A DNA stretch of 64,000 nucleotides, taken from the NCBI RefSeq assembly GCF_000397065.2, contig NZ_KE007306.1, positions 701,164 through 765,163 on the forward strand, read 5' to 3'. Numbering within the stretch: the first letter of the stretch is position 1; each line of letters begins with the position of its first letter. Source of the DNA: Marinobacter lipolyticus SM19. GTDB lineage: Bacteria > Pseudomonadota > Gammaproteobacteria > Pseudomonadales > Oleiphilaceae. The notes under the pieces were generated by a model, which saw nothing but the letters and a program-made list of their open reading frames with translations, had not been told where the DNA came from and made no database searches. Below, piece by piece: positions 35,211 to 45,304 of this stretch. Both the position numbers and the translations under genes were made by a program.

Positions 35211-37120
35211 CCAGACTTTTCTTTTTTCTCGCGTTCGCCGTCGGCCTGGCTGTAGTGGCCTGGATTGGCCGGGGTTTTCTCGGTTCCGATCTGCTGGCCC
35301 TGACCGTGACCGCCATTATCGCAGCGGTGTATGGGCTGGGCTTCGCCGAGCTGATCGGGTTTCGACGTACCACCCAACAGCTTGCCGCACGCCTGAATAC
35401 AGCTCCGGATAGCCGCGAACACGTCGACAGCTGGCTGTCAGGCCTGCCGGAACCGGTTCAGTTTGCGGTGCAGAGACGCCTCGACGGCCACTCCGCTGCG
35501 CTGCCCAGCCCGCAGCTCACGCCTTATCTGGTTGGATTGCTGGTAATGCTGGGCCTGCTCGGTACCTTTGCTGGCATGATTGTGACCCTCAATGGTGCCG
35601 CCTCAGCACTCGACGGCAGTACCGAGCTGAGCGTGATTCGCAGTGCCCTGGCCGCACCCATTGCCGGACTCAGCCTGGCGTTCGGAACCTCCATTGCCGG
35701 TGTAGCAGCTTCGGCCATGCTGGGCCTGGCCTCCACCCTCAGCCGGCGCGAACGGTTACTGGTCTCCCGCCAGCTGGACAAAACCCTGCGCCAGCGGCTG
35801 CATCATCTGTCGGCCGATTACCAGCAACAGCGGGCGTTCCAGGCTTTGGAAACCCAGGCGCAGGCCCTGCCGGAGCTGACGTCTGCCATGGAAGCCATGA
35901 CCACGCGCATGGAACAGCTCGGCCAGACCCTTGAGCAATCCCTGACTCGCAATCAGCAGGATTTCCACAGCACCGTCGGAAACCATTACCAGACACTGGC
36001 GGATTCCGTGGCGCAGTCGCTGGAGTCGGCTCTGGATGCCAGCACCCGCCTTGCGGCAGAGCGCGTAGAACCGATTGTAGAGAAGGCGATGACCCAACTG
36101 CGCGACGATGCCGGGGAACTTCATCAGAGCTGGACCGATGCCACCAGACAGCAACTGACCGACATCGCCGAAGCCTTCCAGAAAACCACAATTGACGCCG
36201 GAGAGCGCTGGCAGCAGAACCTCGTGACCCAGCAGGAGGCTTCAGAACAGAGCACTCAGCGCTGGCAAACGAGCCTGGAACAACAGCAGCGGACCGCAGA
36301 ATCCTTCATGGCCGATCTGCGTGACCAGCTTCAGCAGTATCAGTCTCTCTTCCGCGAGGAAAGCCGTCAGATGGCGAGTAACCAGCAGCAAGGCCTGGAT
36401 ACGCTGGTCGGCAGAATCAGCGAGCAGCTCACAGTACTTCGGGACCAGGAAGCCGCCAGAGGCGAAGCAGCCACTAAACGACTGGCGCAATTGGAAGCGA
36501 CGGCAGAAAACCACCTGTCCCGCCTGGGCACGGGTCTGGAAGCGCCGATGACCCGTCTGATTGAAACGGCTTCGGAAACCCCGAAAGCCGCCGCCGAAGT
36601 GATCAACCAGCTGCAACGTGAAATGGCCCGCAACAGCGAACGGGAAAACGAGTTGCTGGAGGAACGCCAAAGACTGGTTGAAGAACTGGACAGCCTGCTG
36701 GAATCCCAGCGCAGCAATGCCGACAGTCAGCGCCACGCAGTGGATTCCCTGATCAGCGGCGCCGGTGACACCCTTACCGGGATCAGCGAGCGTTTCAACA
36801 CCCTGATTGAGGAGCAAAGCCAACAGCTTGGTAAACTGGGTGACGACATTACCGGCAGCAGCCAGGAAGTGGGCGCCCTCAGCGAAGCCTTCCATCAGGC
36901 GGTAGAGCTGTTCAGCACTTCCAATAGCAGCTTGCAGGAAAGCCTCGCGAACATTCAGAAGGCGATGGAAAACGCCAGCAGCCGACACGATGAACAACTG
37001 GCCTACTACGTGGCACAGGCCCGCGAGGTCATTGATCTGTCTGTCAGCTCCCAGAAAGACGTCATCGATGCCGTCACCGCCCTGCGCAAGGGACAGCCAG
37101 AGACTGCTGGAGCCAATTGA
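35207..37120 (+). CDS. DUF802 protein: MotA/ExbB-like channel with long coiled-coil tail
   Basis: The 637-residue protein has four membrane segments (residues ~3-22, 27-48, 105-130, 150-175). The third and fourth read VGLLVMLGLLGTFAGMIVTLNG and IAGLSLAFGTSIAGVAASAMLG, the pattern of the pore helices of MotA, TolQ, ExbB and ZorA. Residues ~185-637 are one long charged helical tail rich in Q, E, A and R with DUF802 repeats, expected to be a cytoplasmic coiled coil of tens of nanometres. This layout is similar to ZorA of Zorya defence systems. It overlaps the following MotB-like gene by four bases. Confidence 0.82.
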   Translation: MTRLFFFLAFAVGLAVVAWIGRGFLGSDLLALTVTAIIAAVYGLGFAELIGFRRTTQQLAARLNTAPDSREHVDSWLSGLPEPVQFAVQRRLDGHSAALPSPQLTPYLVGLLVMLGLLGTFAGMIVTLNGAASALDGSTELSVIRSALAAPIAGLSLAFGTSIAGVAASAMLGLASTLSRRERLLVSRQLDKTLRQRLHHLSADYQQQRAFQALETQAQALPELTSAMEAMTTRMEQLGQTLEQSLTRNQQDFHSTVGNHYQTLADSVAQSLESALDASTRLAAERVEPIVEKAMTQLRDDAGELHQSWTDATRQQLTDIAEAFQKTTIDAGERWQQNLVTQQEASEQSTQRWQTSLEQQQRTAESFMADLRDQLQQYQSLFREESRQMASNQQQGLDTLVGRISEQLTVLRDQEAARGEAATKRLAQLEATAENHLSRLGTGLEAPMTRLIETASETPKAAAEVINQLQREMARNSERENELLEERQRLVEELDSLLESQRSNADSQRHAVDSLISGAGDTLTGISERFNTLIEEQSQQLGKLGDDITGSSQEVGALSEAFHQAVELFSTSNSSLQESLANIQKAMENASSRHDEQLAYYVAQAREVIDLSVSSQKDVIDAVTALRKGQPETAGAN

Positions 37121-37773
37121 TGGAGCACCTGGAAGGCGGCGAACAGCAGTCCACACCGATCTGGGCAATTTTCTCTGACCTGATGGCGGCGCTGGTGGGT
37201 ATTCTGGTGCTGATTCTGGTGTGGGTGATCGGCGTTCAGCTGGAACTCAGCCAATCCCTGGCGGAGGAGAAGGAGCGCCGGGTGGCCGAGGAAGAGCGCC
37301 GCATGGCGCTAGAGCAGGCACTGGAAGACCCCCTCACCAAAGGCCTGGTGACGTTCCGGGACGGCCGTATCGGCATCAGCGGTAACGTGCTGTTTGAGCT
37401 GAACTCGGATCAGCTACAGGCGGACGGTGTGGCCGTGCTGCAATCCCTGGTCGTCCCCCTGCAAACCTACCTGACCCAACACGATGAGCTGCTGATGGTC
37501 AGCGGCTTCACCGACGACCTGCCCATGCACCGTGGCAACCGGTATCAGGATAACTGGGGACTATCCGCCCAGCGGGCATTGACGGTCACCCGTACCCTGA
37601 TGGAACTGGGCCTGCCCGAAGACCGGGTCTTTGCCGCGGCCTTTGGCCCCCACCACCCGGCGGTGCCTAATGTGGATCCGGAATCCCGGGCGCAGAACCG
37701 AAGAGTGGAGATCAGCACGGTGCCACGGGCGCCGGCTATGGCGGCCGAGACCGATAACGGAGCCGGGAACTGA
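37117..37773 (+). CDS. MotB/ZorB-like OmpA-domain protein
   Basis: The 218-residue protein has one N-terminal membrane helix (residues ~20-40). Asp20 stands at its start in WAIFSDLMAALVGILVLIL, the place of the proton-carrying aspartate of MotB, TolR, ExbD and ZorB. A short coiled coil follows (EEKERRVAEEERRMALEQ), then an OmpA/peptidoglycan-binding domain (~85-210; FELNSDQLQADGVAVLQSL and a closing NRRVEIST). It should pair with the DUF802 protein to form an ion-driven stator anchored to the cell wall. The stop shares a base with the DUF2894 start. Confidence 0.87.
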   Translation: MMEHLEGGEQQSTPIWAIFSDLMAALVGILVLILVWVIGVQLELSQSLAEEKERRVAEEERRMALEQALEDPLTKGLVTFRDGRIGISGNVLFELNSDQLQADGVAVLQSLVVPLQTYLTQHDELLMVSGFTDDLPMHRGNRYQDNWGLSAQRALTVTRTLMELGLPEDRVFAAAFGPHHPAVPNVDPESRAQNRRVEISTVPRAPAMAAETDNGAGN

Positions 37774-38393
37774 TGTCTGCCGCTGCGGAAGCGACCACCA
37801 TGGAGCAACAACTTGCCGAGCTAAAGCACTCCGGCGCGGATCGGCTGGATTCGGTCCGTTTCCGTTATCTGGAAGCTCTGGAGCAAAGGCTGCGGGCAAA
37901 AGGACTGCAGGGCACCCGCCATTGGCAGAAGCTGGAGAAGGCTGTGGCGGAGTTTCAGGCAAGATCCGGACAGCAGGCTGGGGCCGAACAACCGGAACAA
38001 CCTGCCCAGACAGGACACCCCTCCCCGTTGCAGCTTCTGCTGGATACCCTGAATCAGGCGCCGGATACACAGGTACTAACCTCGCCCTCACCCGTGGAAA
38101 AGCTTATCTTCGGCGAACAGGATGGGCCGGCACCCACTGCGGTAACCAATGGTTCGCCACGCCCACTCAAGGCCATGGCCAGGGTGCAGGCGGATCAGGG
38201 TACTCAGGCTCTTCAGGATCGCATTCGCCAGGCCATCGAACAGACCCCGGAAAACGCCGGTCCGATGAACGCCCACCGGCTGGTCAGCCGTGCGATTGCG
38301 ACCATGGAGAAGCTGTCGCCAGAGTATCTGAACCGGTTTGTGAATTACGCGGATACGCTGTTGGCGCTGGAACGACTGGGAAGGAAGGGATAA
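37773..38393 (+). CDS. DUF2894 protein of the stator-like operon
   Basis: The 206-residue soluble protein has a helical N-terminal segment (HSGADRLDSVRFRYLEALEQRL) followed by a proline/glutamine-rich linker and a C-terminal helical part (ALERLGRKG end), matching DUF2894. It starts at the last base of the OmpA-domain gene and ends at a terminator. Likely a cytoplasmic partner of the stator-like complex. Confidence 0.78.
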   Translation: MSAAAEATTMEQQLAELKHSGADRLDSVRFRYLEALEQRLRAKGLQGTRHWQKLEKAVAEFQARSGQQAGAEQPEQPAQTGHPSPLQLLLDTLNQAPDTQVLTSPSPVEKLIFGEQDGPAPTAVTNGSPRPLKAMARVQADQGTQALQDRIRQAIEQTPENAGPMNAHRLVSRAIATMEKLSPEYLNRFVNYADTLLALERLGRKG

Positions 38394-38422
38394 AAAAGCC
38401 CCCGGAGACTCCGGAGGCTTTT
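38394..38422. terminator. Terminator between stator operon and fba
   Basis: AAAAGCC-C-CCGGA-loop-TCCGG-A-GGCTTTT, with an A-run before and a T-run after the stem, serves the two convergent transcription units. Confidence 0.85.
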
Positions 38423-38440
38423 CGGGCAGAACGCGAATGC

Positions 38441-39505
38441 TTACTTGACCTTCGGGTCCAGTTCGCCAGCCGCATAACGCTCGAACATGCGCTCGAGGTT
38501 GATCGGTTTGATCTTGCTGGCGTTGCCGGCACAACCGAAGGCTTCGTAGCGTGCGACGCACACGTCGGTCATGGCCTTCATGGTTTCCTTGAGGAATTTG
38601 CGCGGGTCAAACTCGGCCGGGTTTTCGGCCAGGAAGCGACGGACCGCGCCGGTGCTGGCCAGACGCAGGTCGGTGTCGATGTTGACCTTGCGAACGCCGT
38701 GCTTGATACCTTCAACGATTTCCTCAACCGGTACACCGTAGGTTTCCGGGATCTCGCCACCGTACTGATTGATGATTTCCAGCCAGTCCTGGGGAACGGA
38801 GCTGGAGCCGTGCATGACCAGGTGGGTGTCCGGGATGCGGGCGTGGATGGCTTTGATCTGGTCGATGGCCAGGATGTCACCGGTCGGTGGACGGGTGAAC
38901 TTGTAGGCACCGTGGCTGGTGCCGATGGCGATGGCCAGGGCGTCCACGTGGGTTTTCTTGACGAAGTCGGCGGCTTCTTCCGGATCGGTCAGCATCTGGC
39001 TGTGGTCCAGGGTGCCTTCGGCGCCGATACCGTCTTCTTCGCCGGCCTGGCCGGTTTCGAGAGAGCCCAGGCAACCCAGTTCGCCTTCGACGGAGACGCC
39101 ACAGGCGTGGGCCATTTCGACGGTGCGGCGGGTGACGTCGACGTTGTATTCGTAGTCGGTCGGGGTTTTGCCATCTTCACCCAGGGAGCCGTCCATCATG
39201 ACGGAGCTGAAGCCAAGCTGGATGGAGCGCTGGCACACGGACGGGCTGGTGCCGTGGTCCTGGTGCATGACGACCGGGATGTGGGGGAATTCTTCGATGG
39301 CCGCGAGGATCAGGTGGCGCAGAAAGGGGGCACCGGCGTATTTACGGGCACCGGCGGAGGCCTGGACAATTACCGGGGAGTCGGTTTTGTCGGCGGCTTC
39401 CATGATGGCGCGCATCTGCTCCAGGTTGTTGACGTTAAAGGCTGGCACACCGTAACCATGCTCGGCGGCGTGATCCAGCATTTGCCGCATCGAAATCAGG
39501 GCCAT
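38441..39505 (-). CDS. fba: Fructose-bisphosphate aldolase, class II
   Basis: The 354-residue zinc enzyme cleaves and forms fructose 1,6-bisphosphate; it belongs to the Calvin-cycle-subtype class IIB. Metal and catalytic motifs: [21 protein letters not shown] with the DH pair, VEGELGCLG, and GTSHGAYKF and [10 protein letters not shown] with further zinc histidines. The gene is last in the tkt-epd-pgk-fba series but separated from pgk by a 234-bp gap holding a hairpin element. Confidence 0.95.
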   Translation of the reverse strand: MALISMRQMLDHAAEHGYGVPAFNVNNLEQMRAIMEAADKTDSPVIVQASAGARKYAGAPFLRHLILAAIEEFPHIPVVMHQDHGTSPSVCQRSIQLGFSSVMMDGSLGEDGKTPTDYEYNVDVTRRTVEMAHACGVSVEGELGCLGSLETGQAGEEDGIGAEGTLDHSQMLTDPEEAADFVKKTHVDALAIAIGTSHGAYKFTRPPTGDILAIDQIKAIHARIPDTHLVMHGSSSVPQDWLEIINQYGGEIPETYGVPVEEIVEGIKHGVRKVNIDTDLRLASTGAVRRFLAENPAEFDPRKFLKETMKAMTDVCVARYEAFGCAGNASKIKPINLERMFERYAAGELDPKVK

Positions 39506-39574
39506 GGGTTTTCTCCTTCGTTGGTCTTTCGAGTAGTTTAATTCTGGTTTATTGCAGACTTGGGAGTCTGCTTC

Positions 39575-39682
39575 GGAGGGCGGGGTAAGTCTTTCGCGGA
39601 ACCGCTACAAGCACTTCCCTGTGCGCTTCTCTCCGGCCATCCATGGCCTCCGAAATTCCGCGAAAGACTTACCCCACCCTCC
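39575..39682. repeat. Long-hairpin element, type 2, copy A
   Basis: Arms 39575-39600 and 39657-39682 (26 bp, one G-T pair) enclose a 56-base loop containing GCACTTCCCTGTGC and the palindrome GGCCATCCATGGCC. A second copy with other arms but an alignable loop lies at 46527-46634. It fills most of the 234-bp gap between pgk and fba. Confidence 0.88.
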
Positions 39683-39739
39683 TTGCGATTCTGACTTTTT
39701 GCTTAAAACCCGGGCTTTGGCTCAGGCCCATACAAAACT

Positions 39740-40900
39740 TTATTCGCCGCGCTCTTCCAGTACTGCTACAGCCGGCAGGGTTTTGCCTTCCACGAATTCC
39801 AGGAACGCGCCGCCGCCGGTGGAGATGTAGGAGATTTTGTCAGCAACGCCGTACTTGTCAACGGCCGCCACGGTATCACCGCCACCTGCCAGGGAGAAAG
39901 CGTCGCTTTCGGCGATAGCTTTCGCCAAAGCCTTGGTACCGTTGCCGAACTGGTCGAATTCGAAGACGCCGACCGGGCCGTTCCAGAGGATGGTTTTGGC
40001 GTTTTTCAGTACGTCAGCGAATTTGCCGGCGGTTTCGGGGCCGACGTCTAGGATCATGTCGTCGTCGCTGACGTCAGCAATGTTTTTGGTGGTGGCGGTG
40101 GCGGTTTCGGCGAATTCGCTGGCCACAACCACGTCTACCGGCAGCGGGATTTCCACGCGGGAGGCGATTTCCTTGGCTGTGTCGAGCAGGTCGTGTTCGC
40201 ACAGGGATTTACCGACCGGGTGACCGGCTGCGGCAAGGAAGGTGTTGGCGATGCCGCCGCCGACGATGATCTGGTCGCAGACTTTTTCCAGGGCGTTGAG
40301 GACGTCCAGTTTGGTGGAGACCTTGGAGCCGCCGACGATGGCAACGACCGGTTTGGCTGGGTTATCCAGGGCTTTGCCGAGGGCATCCAGTTCAGCCGCC
40401 AGCAGTGGGCCGGCGCAGGCTTCGGGGGCGAATTTTGCGACACCGTGGGTGGAGGCCTGGGCGCGGTGAGCCGTGCCGAAGGCATCCATTACGTAGACGT
40501 CGCACAGGGCGGCGTACTGTTTCGCGAGGTCTTCGTTGTCTTTCTTTTCGCCTTTGTTGAAGCGGACGTTTTCGAACAGGACGACTTCGCCGTCAGCCAC
40601 TTCAACGCCGTTCAGGTAGTCTTTGATCAGGCGTACTTCCTGGCCCAGCACTTTGGTGAGGTGGTCAGCGACGGGCTTCATGGAGGAGGCTTCGTCGTAG
40701 ACACCTTCTTCCGGGCGACCCAGGTGTGACATCAGCATGACCTTGGCGCCAGCGTCTCTGGCTGCCTTGATGGTGGGCAGTGACGCGCGGATGCGGGCGT
40801 CGCTGGAGACCTGGCCGTCTTTTACCGGCACGTTGAGGTCTTCGCGGATCAGGACCCGCTTGCCGGCTAGGTCCAGGTCGGTCATTTTTTTGATGGCCAT
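39740..40900 (-). CDS. pgk: Phosphoglycerate kinase
   Basis: The 386-residue glycolytic enzyme transfers a phosphate between 1,3-bisphosphoglycerate and ADP. Motifs include [39 protein letters not shown] and [11 protein letters not shown] near the C-terminus. The ATG at 40900 ([10 protein letters not shown]) is chosen; the longer reading would overlap the end of epd. It lies 28 bp after epd on the same strand. Confidence 0.96.
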   Translation of the reverse strand: MAIKKMTDLDLAGKRVLIREDLNVPVKDGQVSSDARIRASLPTIKAARDAGAKVMLMSHLGRPEEGVYDEASSMKPVADHLTKVLGQEVRLIKDYLNGVEVADGEVVLFENVRFNKGEKKDNEDLAKQYAALCDVYVMDAFGTAHRAQASTHGVAKFAPEACAGPLLAAELDALGKALDNPAKPVVAIVGGSKVSTKLDVLNALEKVCDQIIVGGGIANTFLAAAGHPVGKSLCEHDLLDTAKEIASRVEIPLPVDVVVASEFAETATATTKNIADVSDDDMILDVGPETAGKFADVLKNAKTILWNGPVGVFEFDQFGNGTKALAKAIAESDAFSLAGGGDTVAAVDKYGVADKISYISTGGGAFLEFVEGKTLPAVAVLEERGE

Positions 40901-40928
40901 TGGCTTCTTCCCTTGATCTGATCTTGAT

Positions 40929-41963
40929 TTAGTTGCCTGTTTTCTTGAGCCAGCATTCGCTGACATCCAGCATTCGGTTGGCGAAGCCCCATTCGTTATC
41001 GAACCAACAAAGCACTTTCACCATGGTTTCCCCGGTCACCCGGGTCTGGCCGCCATCAACCACGCCGGAATGGGCGTCGTGGTTGAAATCGGAACTGGCC
41101 AGGAGTTCGTCTGTGTATCCGAGGATGTTTTTCAGCGGTCCTCTGGCCGCGCTTTTCAGCAATTCGTTCACCGCATCAATCGTGGTTGGCTTGCGGACAT
41201 TTACCACCATGTCGATGGCGGATACGTTCATGGTCGGTACCCGCATGGCAACCGAGCTGAATTTGCCTTCCATGTGGGGCAACAAGCGCTCAATGCCTTT
41301 GGCCAGTCCGGTATCCACCGGTACGATGTTGTGCAGCGCACTGCGGGTGCGACGCAAATCCTGATGATGATAGGCATCGATAACCGGCTGATCATTCATC
41401 GCCGCGTGGATGGTGGTCGTGCTGCCCTGCTCCACGCCCAATGCATCGTCCAGCACCTGGATAACGGGCACCAGGCAATTGGTCGTGCACGAGGCCGCCG
41501 CGACGATCACGTCCTCGTTGGTCAGCTCGCCTTCGTTAACGCCGAACACTACCGTTCGGTCGACATCGGGCTCCCCGGGCTGGGAGAACAGCAGGCGCCG
41601 GGCACCTGCGTCCACCTGCTTTTGAGCAGTCGCGCGGTCGGAATAAGCTCCGGAGCACTCCAGCACCAGATCCACATCCAGCAGACGCCAGGGCAGGTCT
41701 GAGGGTTCCGGATGCCGCAACACGCGGATGCGATCGCCGTTCACCACCAGATTGTCACCGTCCACCGCAATCTCACCCTGGAATCGGCCATGGGTTGAAT
41801 CATAACGGGTCAGGTGAGCGATGGTGTCAATGTCTGACAGCTCGTTGATCGCGACCACCTGAAGGTGATCGCGATAGCCATTTTCATACAGCGCGCGCAA
41901 AACGCACTGGCCAATCCGGCCATATCCGTTGATCGCGATACGAAAAGGCTTTGCGTTGCTCAT
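40929..41963 (-). CDS. epd: Erythrose-4-phosphate dehydrogenase (Epd), GapB-like
   Basis: The 344-residue enzyme has the Rossmann motif [17 protein letters not shown] and the catalytic cysteine in [10 protein letters not shown]. The segments [24 protein letters not shown] and [17 protein letters not shown] are typical of Epd, which makes 4-phosphoerythronate for pyridoxal phosphate synthesis, rather than of GapA. A GapB-type glyceraldehyde-3-phosphate dehydrogenase is the alternative. It overlaps the transketolase stop by one base and precedes pgk. Confidence 0.88.
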   Translation of the reverse strand: MSNAKPFRIAINGYGRIGQCVLRALYENGYRDHLQVVAINELSDIDTIAHLTRYDSTHGRFQGEIAVDGDNLVVNGDRIRVLRHPEPSDLPWRLLDVDLVLECSGAYSDRATAQKQVDAGARRLLFSQPGEPDVDRTVVFGVNEGELTNEDVIVAAASCTTNCLVPVIQVLDDALGVEQGSTTTIHAAMNDQPVIDAYHHQDLRRTRSALHNIVPVDTGLAKGIERLLPHMEGKFSSVAMRVPTMNVSAIDMVVNVRKPTTIDAVNELLKSAARGPLKNILGYTDELLASSDFNHDAHSGVVDGGQTRVTGETMVKVLCWFDNEWGFANRMLDVSECWLKKTGN

Positions 41964-43963
41964 CAGGCGTCCAGCAGTTCCGCGGCGACTTCCAGGATAT
42001 TGTCGACGGTGAAGCCGAATTCCTTGAACAGCTCGCCAGCCGGCGCAGACTCACCAAAGGTGGTCATGCCAACCACGCGGCCGTCGAGGCCCACATATTT
42101 GTACCAGTAGTCAGCAATGGCGGCTTCGATGGCGATGCGATTGGTGACTTCCAGCGGCAGCACCTTCTGCTTGTACTCGGCGCTCTGGGCGTCAAAGGTG
42201 TCGGTGGACGGCATCGAGACCACACGCACCTGCTTGCCCTGCTCCCGCAGCTTGGCGGCAGTGTCCTGAGCCAGGGCCACTTCGGAGCCGGTGGCGATCA
42301 GGATCAGGTCCGGCGTGCCTTCGCTGTCGGACAGGATGTAGGCGCCTTTGGCCACATCGGCCAGTTGCTGGGCATCGCGTTCCTGGTGTGGCAGCCCCTG
42401 ACGGGAGAACACCATGGCAGTCGGGCCGTCTTTGCGCTCGAGAGCGGCTTTCCAGGCCACCGCGGATTCCACGGTATCAGCCGGGCGCCAGGTGCTCATG
42501 TTCGGCGTAGTGCGCAGGCTGGCCAGTTGCTCGATGGGCTGGTGGGTGGGGCCGTCTTCACCGAGGCCGATGGAGTCGTGGGTGAACACGTAGATGGAAC
42601 GCTGCTTCATCAGCGCCGCCATGCGGACGGCGTTGCGGCAGTATTCCATGAAGATCAGGAAGGTGGCACCGTAAGGGACGTAACCACCGTGCAGGGCGAT
42701 GCCGTTCATGATGGCGGCCATGCCGAACTCGCGCACACCGTAGTAGATGTAGTTGCCGCTGGCGTCTTCTTTGGTCACGCCTTTGGAGCCACCCCAGATG
42801 GTGAGGTTGGAGCCGGCCAGGTCAGCGGAGCCACCCAACAGTTCCGGCAGCAGCGGGCCGTAGGCATTCAGGGTATTCTGGGAGGCCTTGCGGCTGGCGA
42901 CGGTTTCGCCCTTGTCCTGACACTCCTGGATGTACGCCTGAGCCTTTTCAGAGAAATCGGCCGGCAGATCGCCGGCCATGCGGCGCTTGAATTCAGCAGC
43001 CAGTTCCGGCTCGGCCTTTTCGTAGGCAGCGAATTTCTCGTCCCACGCCTGCTGTGCGGCGGCGCCTTTCTCTTTGGCATCCCACTCGGCGTAGATTTCT
43101 GACGGCACCTCGAACGAACCGTGAGCCCAGCCCAGCTGTTCGCGGGTCAGGGCGATCTCGTCGTCACCCAGCGGGGCGCCGTGGCAATCTTCCTTGCCCT
43201 GCTTGTTGGGAGAGCCGAAGCCGATGATGGTCTTGCAGCAGATCATGGTGGGCTGATCGGCGTTGGCGCGGGCGGCTTCGATCGCAGCGCGGACGGCGTC
43301 GGCATCGTGGCCGTCTACCGCCGGAATTACCTGCCAGCCATAGGCTTCGAAACGCTTGGGCGTGTCGTCGGTGAACCAGCCTTCCACTTCACCATCGATG
43401 GAGATGCCGTTGTCGTCGTAAAAGCAGATGAGTTTGCCCAGTCCCAAGGTGCCGGCCAGGGAAGCCACTTCGTGGGAGATACCTTCCATCAGACAGCCGT
43501 CGCCCAGGAAGGTATAGGTGTAGTGATCAACGATCTCGTGACCGGGACGGTTGAACTGAGCCGCCAAAGCCTTTTCCGCCAGGGCAAAACCCACGGAGTT
43601 GGCAAAACCCTGCCCCAGGGGGCCAGTGGTGGTTTCAACGCCCGGGGTGTAACCGTATTCCGGGTGGCCCGGCGTTTTGGAGTGCAGCTGGCGGAAGTTC
43701 TTCAGGTCGTCAATGGAAACGTCGTACCCGCTCAGGTGCAGCAGCGAGTACTGCAGCATGGAGCCATGACCGTTGGACAGCACGAAGCGGTCACGGTTGG
43801 CCCACTGCGGGTTGGCCGGGTTGTGGCTCAGGTAATCGTTCCACAGAACCTCGGCGATATCCGCCATACCCATGGGCGCACCCGGGTGGCCGGACTTGGC
43901 TTTCTGAACCGCATCCATGCTCAGCGCGCGAATGGCGTTGGCGAGATCTTTACGAGACGGCAT
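41963..43963 (-). CDS. tkt: Transketolase
   Basis: The 666-residue thiamine-diphosphate enzyme exchanges two-carbon units in the pentose phosphate and Calvin pathways. The cofactor motif starts [12 protein letters not shown] and ends at a conserved ND-like IDG... segment; the pyrimidine domain carries [21 protein letters not shown], and the C-terminal domain [10 protein letters not shown]. It heads the tkt-epd-pgk(-fba) series. The region upstream is shared with a divergent SahR-like gene and contains an operator-like palindrome. Confidence 0.96.
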   Translation of the reverse strand: MPSRKDLANAIRALSMDAVQKAKSGHPGAPMGMADIAEVLWNDYLSHNPANPQWANRDRFVLSNGHGSMLQYSLLHLSGYDVSIDDLKNFRQLHSKTPGHPEYGYTPGVETTTGPLGQGFANSVGFALAEKALAAQFNRPGHEIVDHYTYTFLGDGCLMEGISHEVASLAGTLGLGKLICFYDDNGISIDGEVEGWFTDDTPKRFEAYGWQVIPAVDGHDADAVRAAIEAARANADQPTMICCKTIIGFGSPNKQGKEDCHGAPLGDDEIALTREQLGWAHGSFEVPSEIYAEWDAKEKGAAAQQAWDEKFAAYEKAEPELAAEFKRRMAGDLPADFSEKAQAYIQECQDKGETVASRKASQNTLNAYGPLLPELLGGSADLAGSNLTIWGGSKGVTKEDASGNYIYYGVREFGMAAIMNGIALHGGYVPYGATFLIFMEYCRNAVRMAALMKQRSIYVFTHDSIGLGEDGPTHQPIEQLASLRTTPNMSTWRPADTVESAVAWKAALERKDGPTAMVFSRQGLPHQERDAQQLADVAKGAYILSDSEGTPDLILIATGSEVALAQDTAAKLREQGKQVRVVSMPSTDTFDAQSAEYKQKVLPLEVTNRIAIEAAIADYWYKYVGLDGRVVGMTTFGESAPAGELFKEFGFTVDNILEVAAELLDA

Positions 43964-44092
43964 TGACGTTTCTCCAGTGTTTATCGGGACAAATAGAGCT
44001 GCTCAAAAATAAGGCGCGTATTTTCGCCGATTAGTGTGTGCCGGGGCAAATCGGGATTGCCGAAACAGGTGGATTTCGACGAACCGAAAACT

Positions 44093-44112
44093 ATATCAAT
44101 ATTTTTTGATAT
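44093..44112. promoter_or_regulatory. Candidate SahR operator 1
   Basis: ATATCAA-N6-TTGATAT is a perfect palindrome between tkt and the ArsR/methyltransferase gene. An identical palindrome lies before metK at 45171-45190, which points to one regulator, most likely the product of the gene between them. Confidence 0.75.
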
Positions 44113-44154
44113 GGCTATTGATTGACCAACCAAACACCCCTAAACTTGCCAACC

Positions 44155-45156
44155 ATGACTTCCATGACCACACACGCTGTCGATTTGTCCTCCCTGGACG
44201 CCCTGGCCCCGATCTATAAAGCGAGCGGGGATCCATTGCGCCTGGAGATCTTGCGTGTGTTGCGTCGCGATACCTTCGGGGTGCTCGAGCTGAGCCATCT
44301 GTTCGATATGCGCCAGTCCGGCATGAGCCACCACCTGAAGGTGATGCACAAGGCCGGGCTACTGGAGCCCCAGCGGGAAGGCAACGCGATTTTCTATCGC
44401 CGCCCGCTAAGCCTGGACAGTGACAAACTCGCGGACCAGACCATCCGCCAGGTATTCGAGACAGTGGACCAGGTTCCCCTGCCTTCACACCTGGAGGAAA
44501 AAATTGAAGCAATCCGCACCCAGCGGGCGAACCAGTCGCAGGTTTTTTTCTCGCGCCACGCCGAGCAGTTTCGCGAACAACAGGAGCTGATTGCCGCCTT
44601 TGACCTTTACGCCGAGCCCGTGGCAGAGCTGATTCGCAAGCGGGCCGACAAACACCCATGGCAAACGGCCCTGGAAATCGGCCCCGGTGAAGGCGCATTT
44701 TTGCCAACACTGGCCGGGCTGTGCGACCACGTGGTTGCCCTGGACAACAGCCGCGACATGCTGGCCAAGGCCACGCGAACCTGCATTGATGAACGACTGA
44801 ACAACGTTGACCTGATTGAGGGAGACACCGACAACCTGCTGGCCCGGGGCGACGCTTTTGACCTGGTAGTCGCCAACATGGTGCTCCACCACGTGCCCAG
44901 CCCGGCGGACATTTTTCTTGACGCCGCCGCGCTGATGAATGGCAGCGGCTGCTTTGTCGTCAGCGACCTGTGCAGTCACGACCAGGACTGGGCCAAGGAC
45001 AACTGCGGTGACCTGTGGCTGGGCTTCGAACCCGAGGAACTGACCGCCTGGGCGGCGGACGCCGGACTGACGGCTGGCGAGCAGCTATTTATAGGACTGC
45101 GCAACGGCTTTCAGGTGCAGGTGCGTGAATTCTGGAAAACCACGACCCCCGGCTGA
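44155..45156 (+). CDS. sahR: ArsR-family regulator with methyltransferase domain (SahR-like)
   Basis: The ~333-residue protein has an N-terminal ArsR winged helix (residues ~12-95; ASGDPLRLEILRVLRRDTFGVLELSHLF and RQSGMSHHLKVMHKAGLL) without the usual metal-binding cysteines, followed by a Class I S-adenosylmethionine-dependent methyltransferase-type domain (~150-300; ALEIGPGEGAFLPTLAGL). This architecture, next to metK-ahcY-metF, is that of SahR, an S-adenosylhomocysteine-responsive repressor of methionine-cycle genes. Start uncertain: ATG 44155 or 44164; neither has a strong ribosome site. Confidence 0.82.
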   Translation: MTSMTTHAVDLSSLDALAPIYKASGDPLRLEILRVLRRDTFGVLELSHLFDMRQSGMSHHLKVMHKAGLLEPQREGNAIFYRRPLSLDSDKLADQTIRQVFETVDQVPLPSHLEEKIEAIRTQRANQSQVFFSRHAEQFREQQELIAAFDLYAEPVAELIRKRADKHPWQTALEIGPGEGAFLPTLAGLCDHVVALDNSRDMLAKATRTCIDERLNNVDLIEGDTDNLLARGDAFDLVVANMVLHHVPSPADIFLDAAALMNGSGCFVVSDLCSHDQDWAKDNCGDLWLGFEPEELTAWAADAGLTAGEQLFIGLRNGFQVQVREFWKTTTPG

Positions 45157-45170
45157 GCCGGACAAAAGCA

Positions 45171-45190
45171 ATATCAACATATTTTGATAT
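45171..45190. promoter_or_regulatory. Candidate SahR operator 2 (metK)
   Basis: ATATCAA-N6-TTGATAT, 115 bp upstream of the metK start; same half-sites and spacing as 44093-44112. Confidence 0.75.
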
Positions 45191-45304
45191 ACAGATACGT
45201 AGTTTTACGTATCCTTACAGAAACCAACAAACCCGGTAACCGGAATGTGTCACGACAGTCACTTGCCGGTACGAATTTGAAACGCTCACAGAGGAGCAAA
45301 CGCT

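Noticed and set aside
34518-38393. Complete Zorya defence system
   Set aside because: Only the channel-like pair resembles ZorAB; no ZorC, ZorD or ZorE gene is present, so the name was not applied.
37631-39541. 636-codon plus-strand frame spanning the end of the stator operon and antisense to fba
   Set aside because: It crosses a terminator and two well-supported gene sets in other frames.
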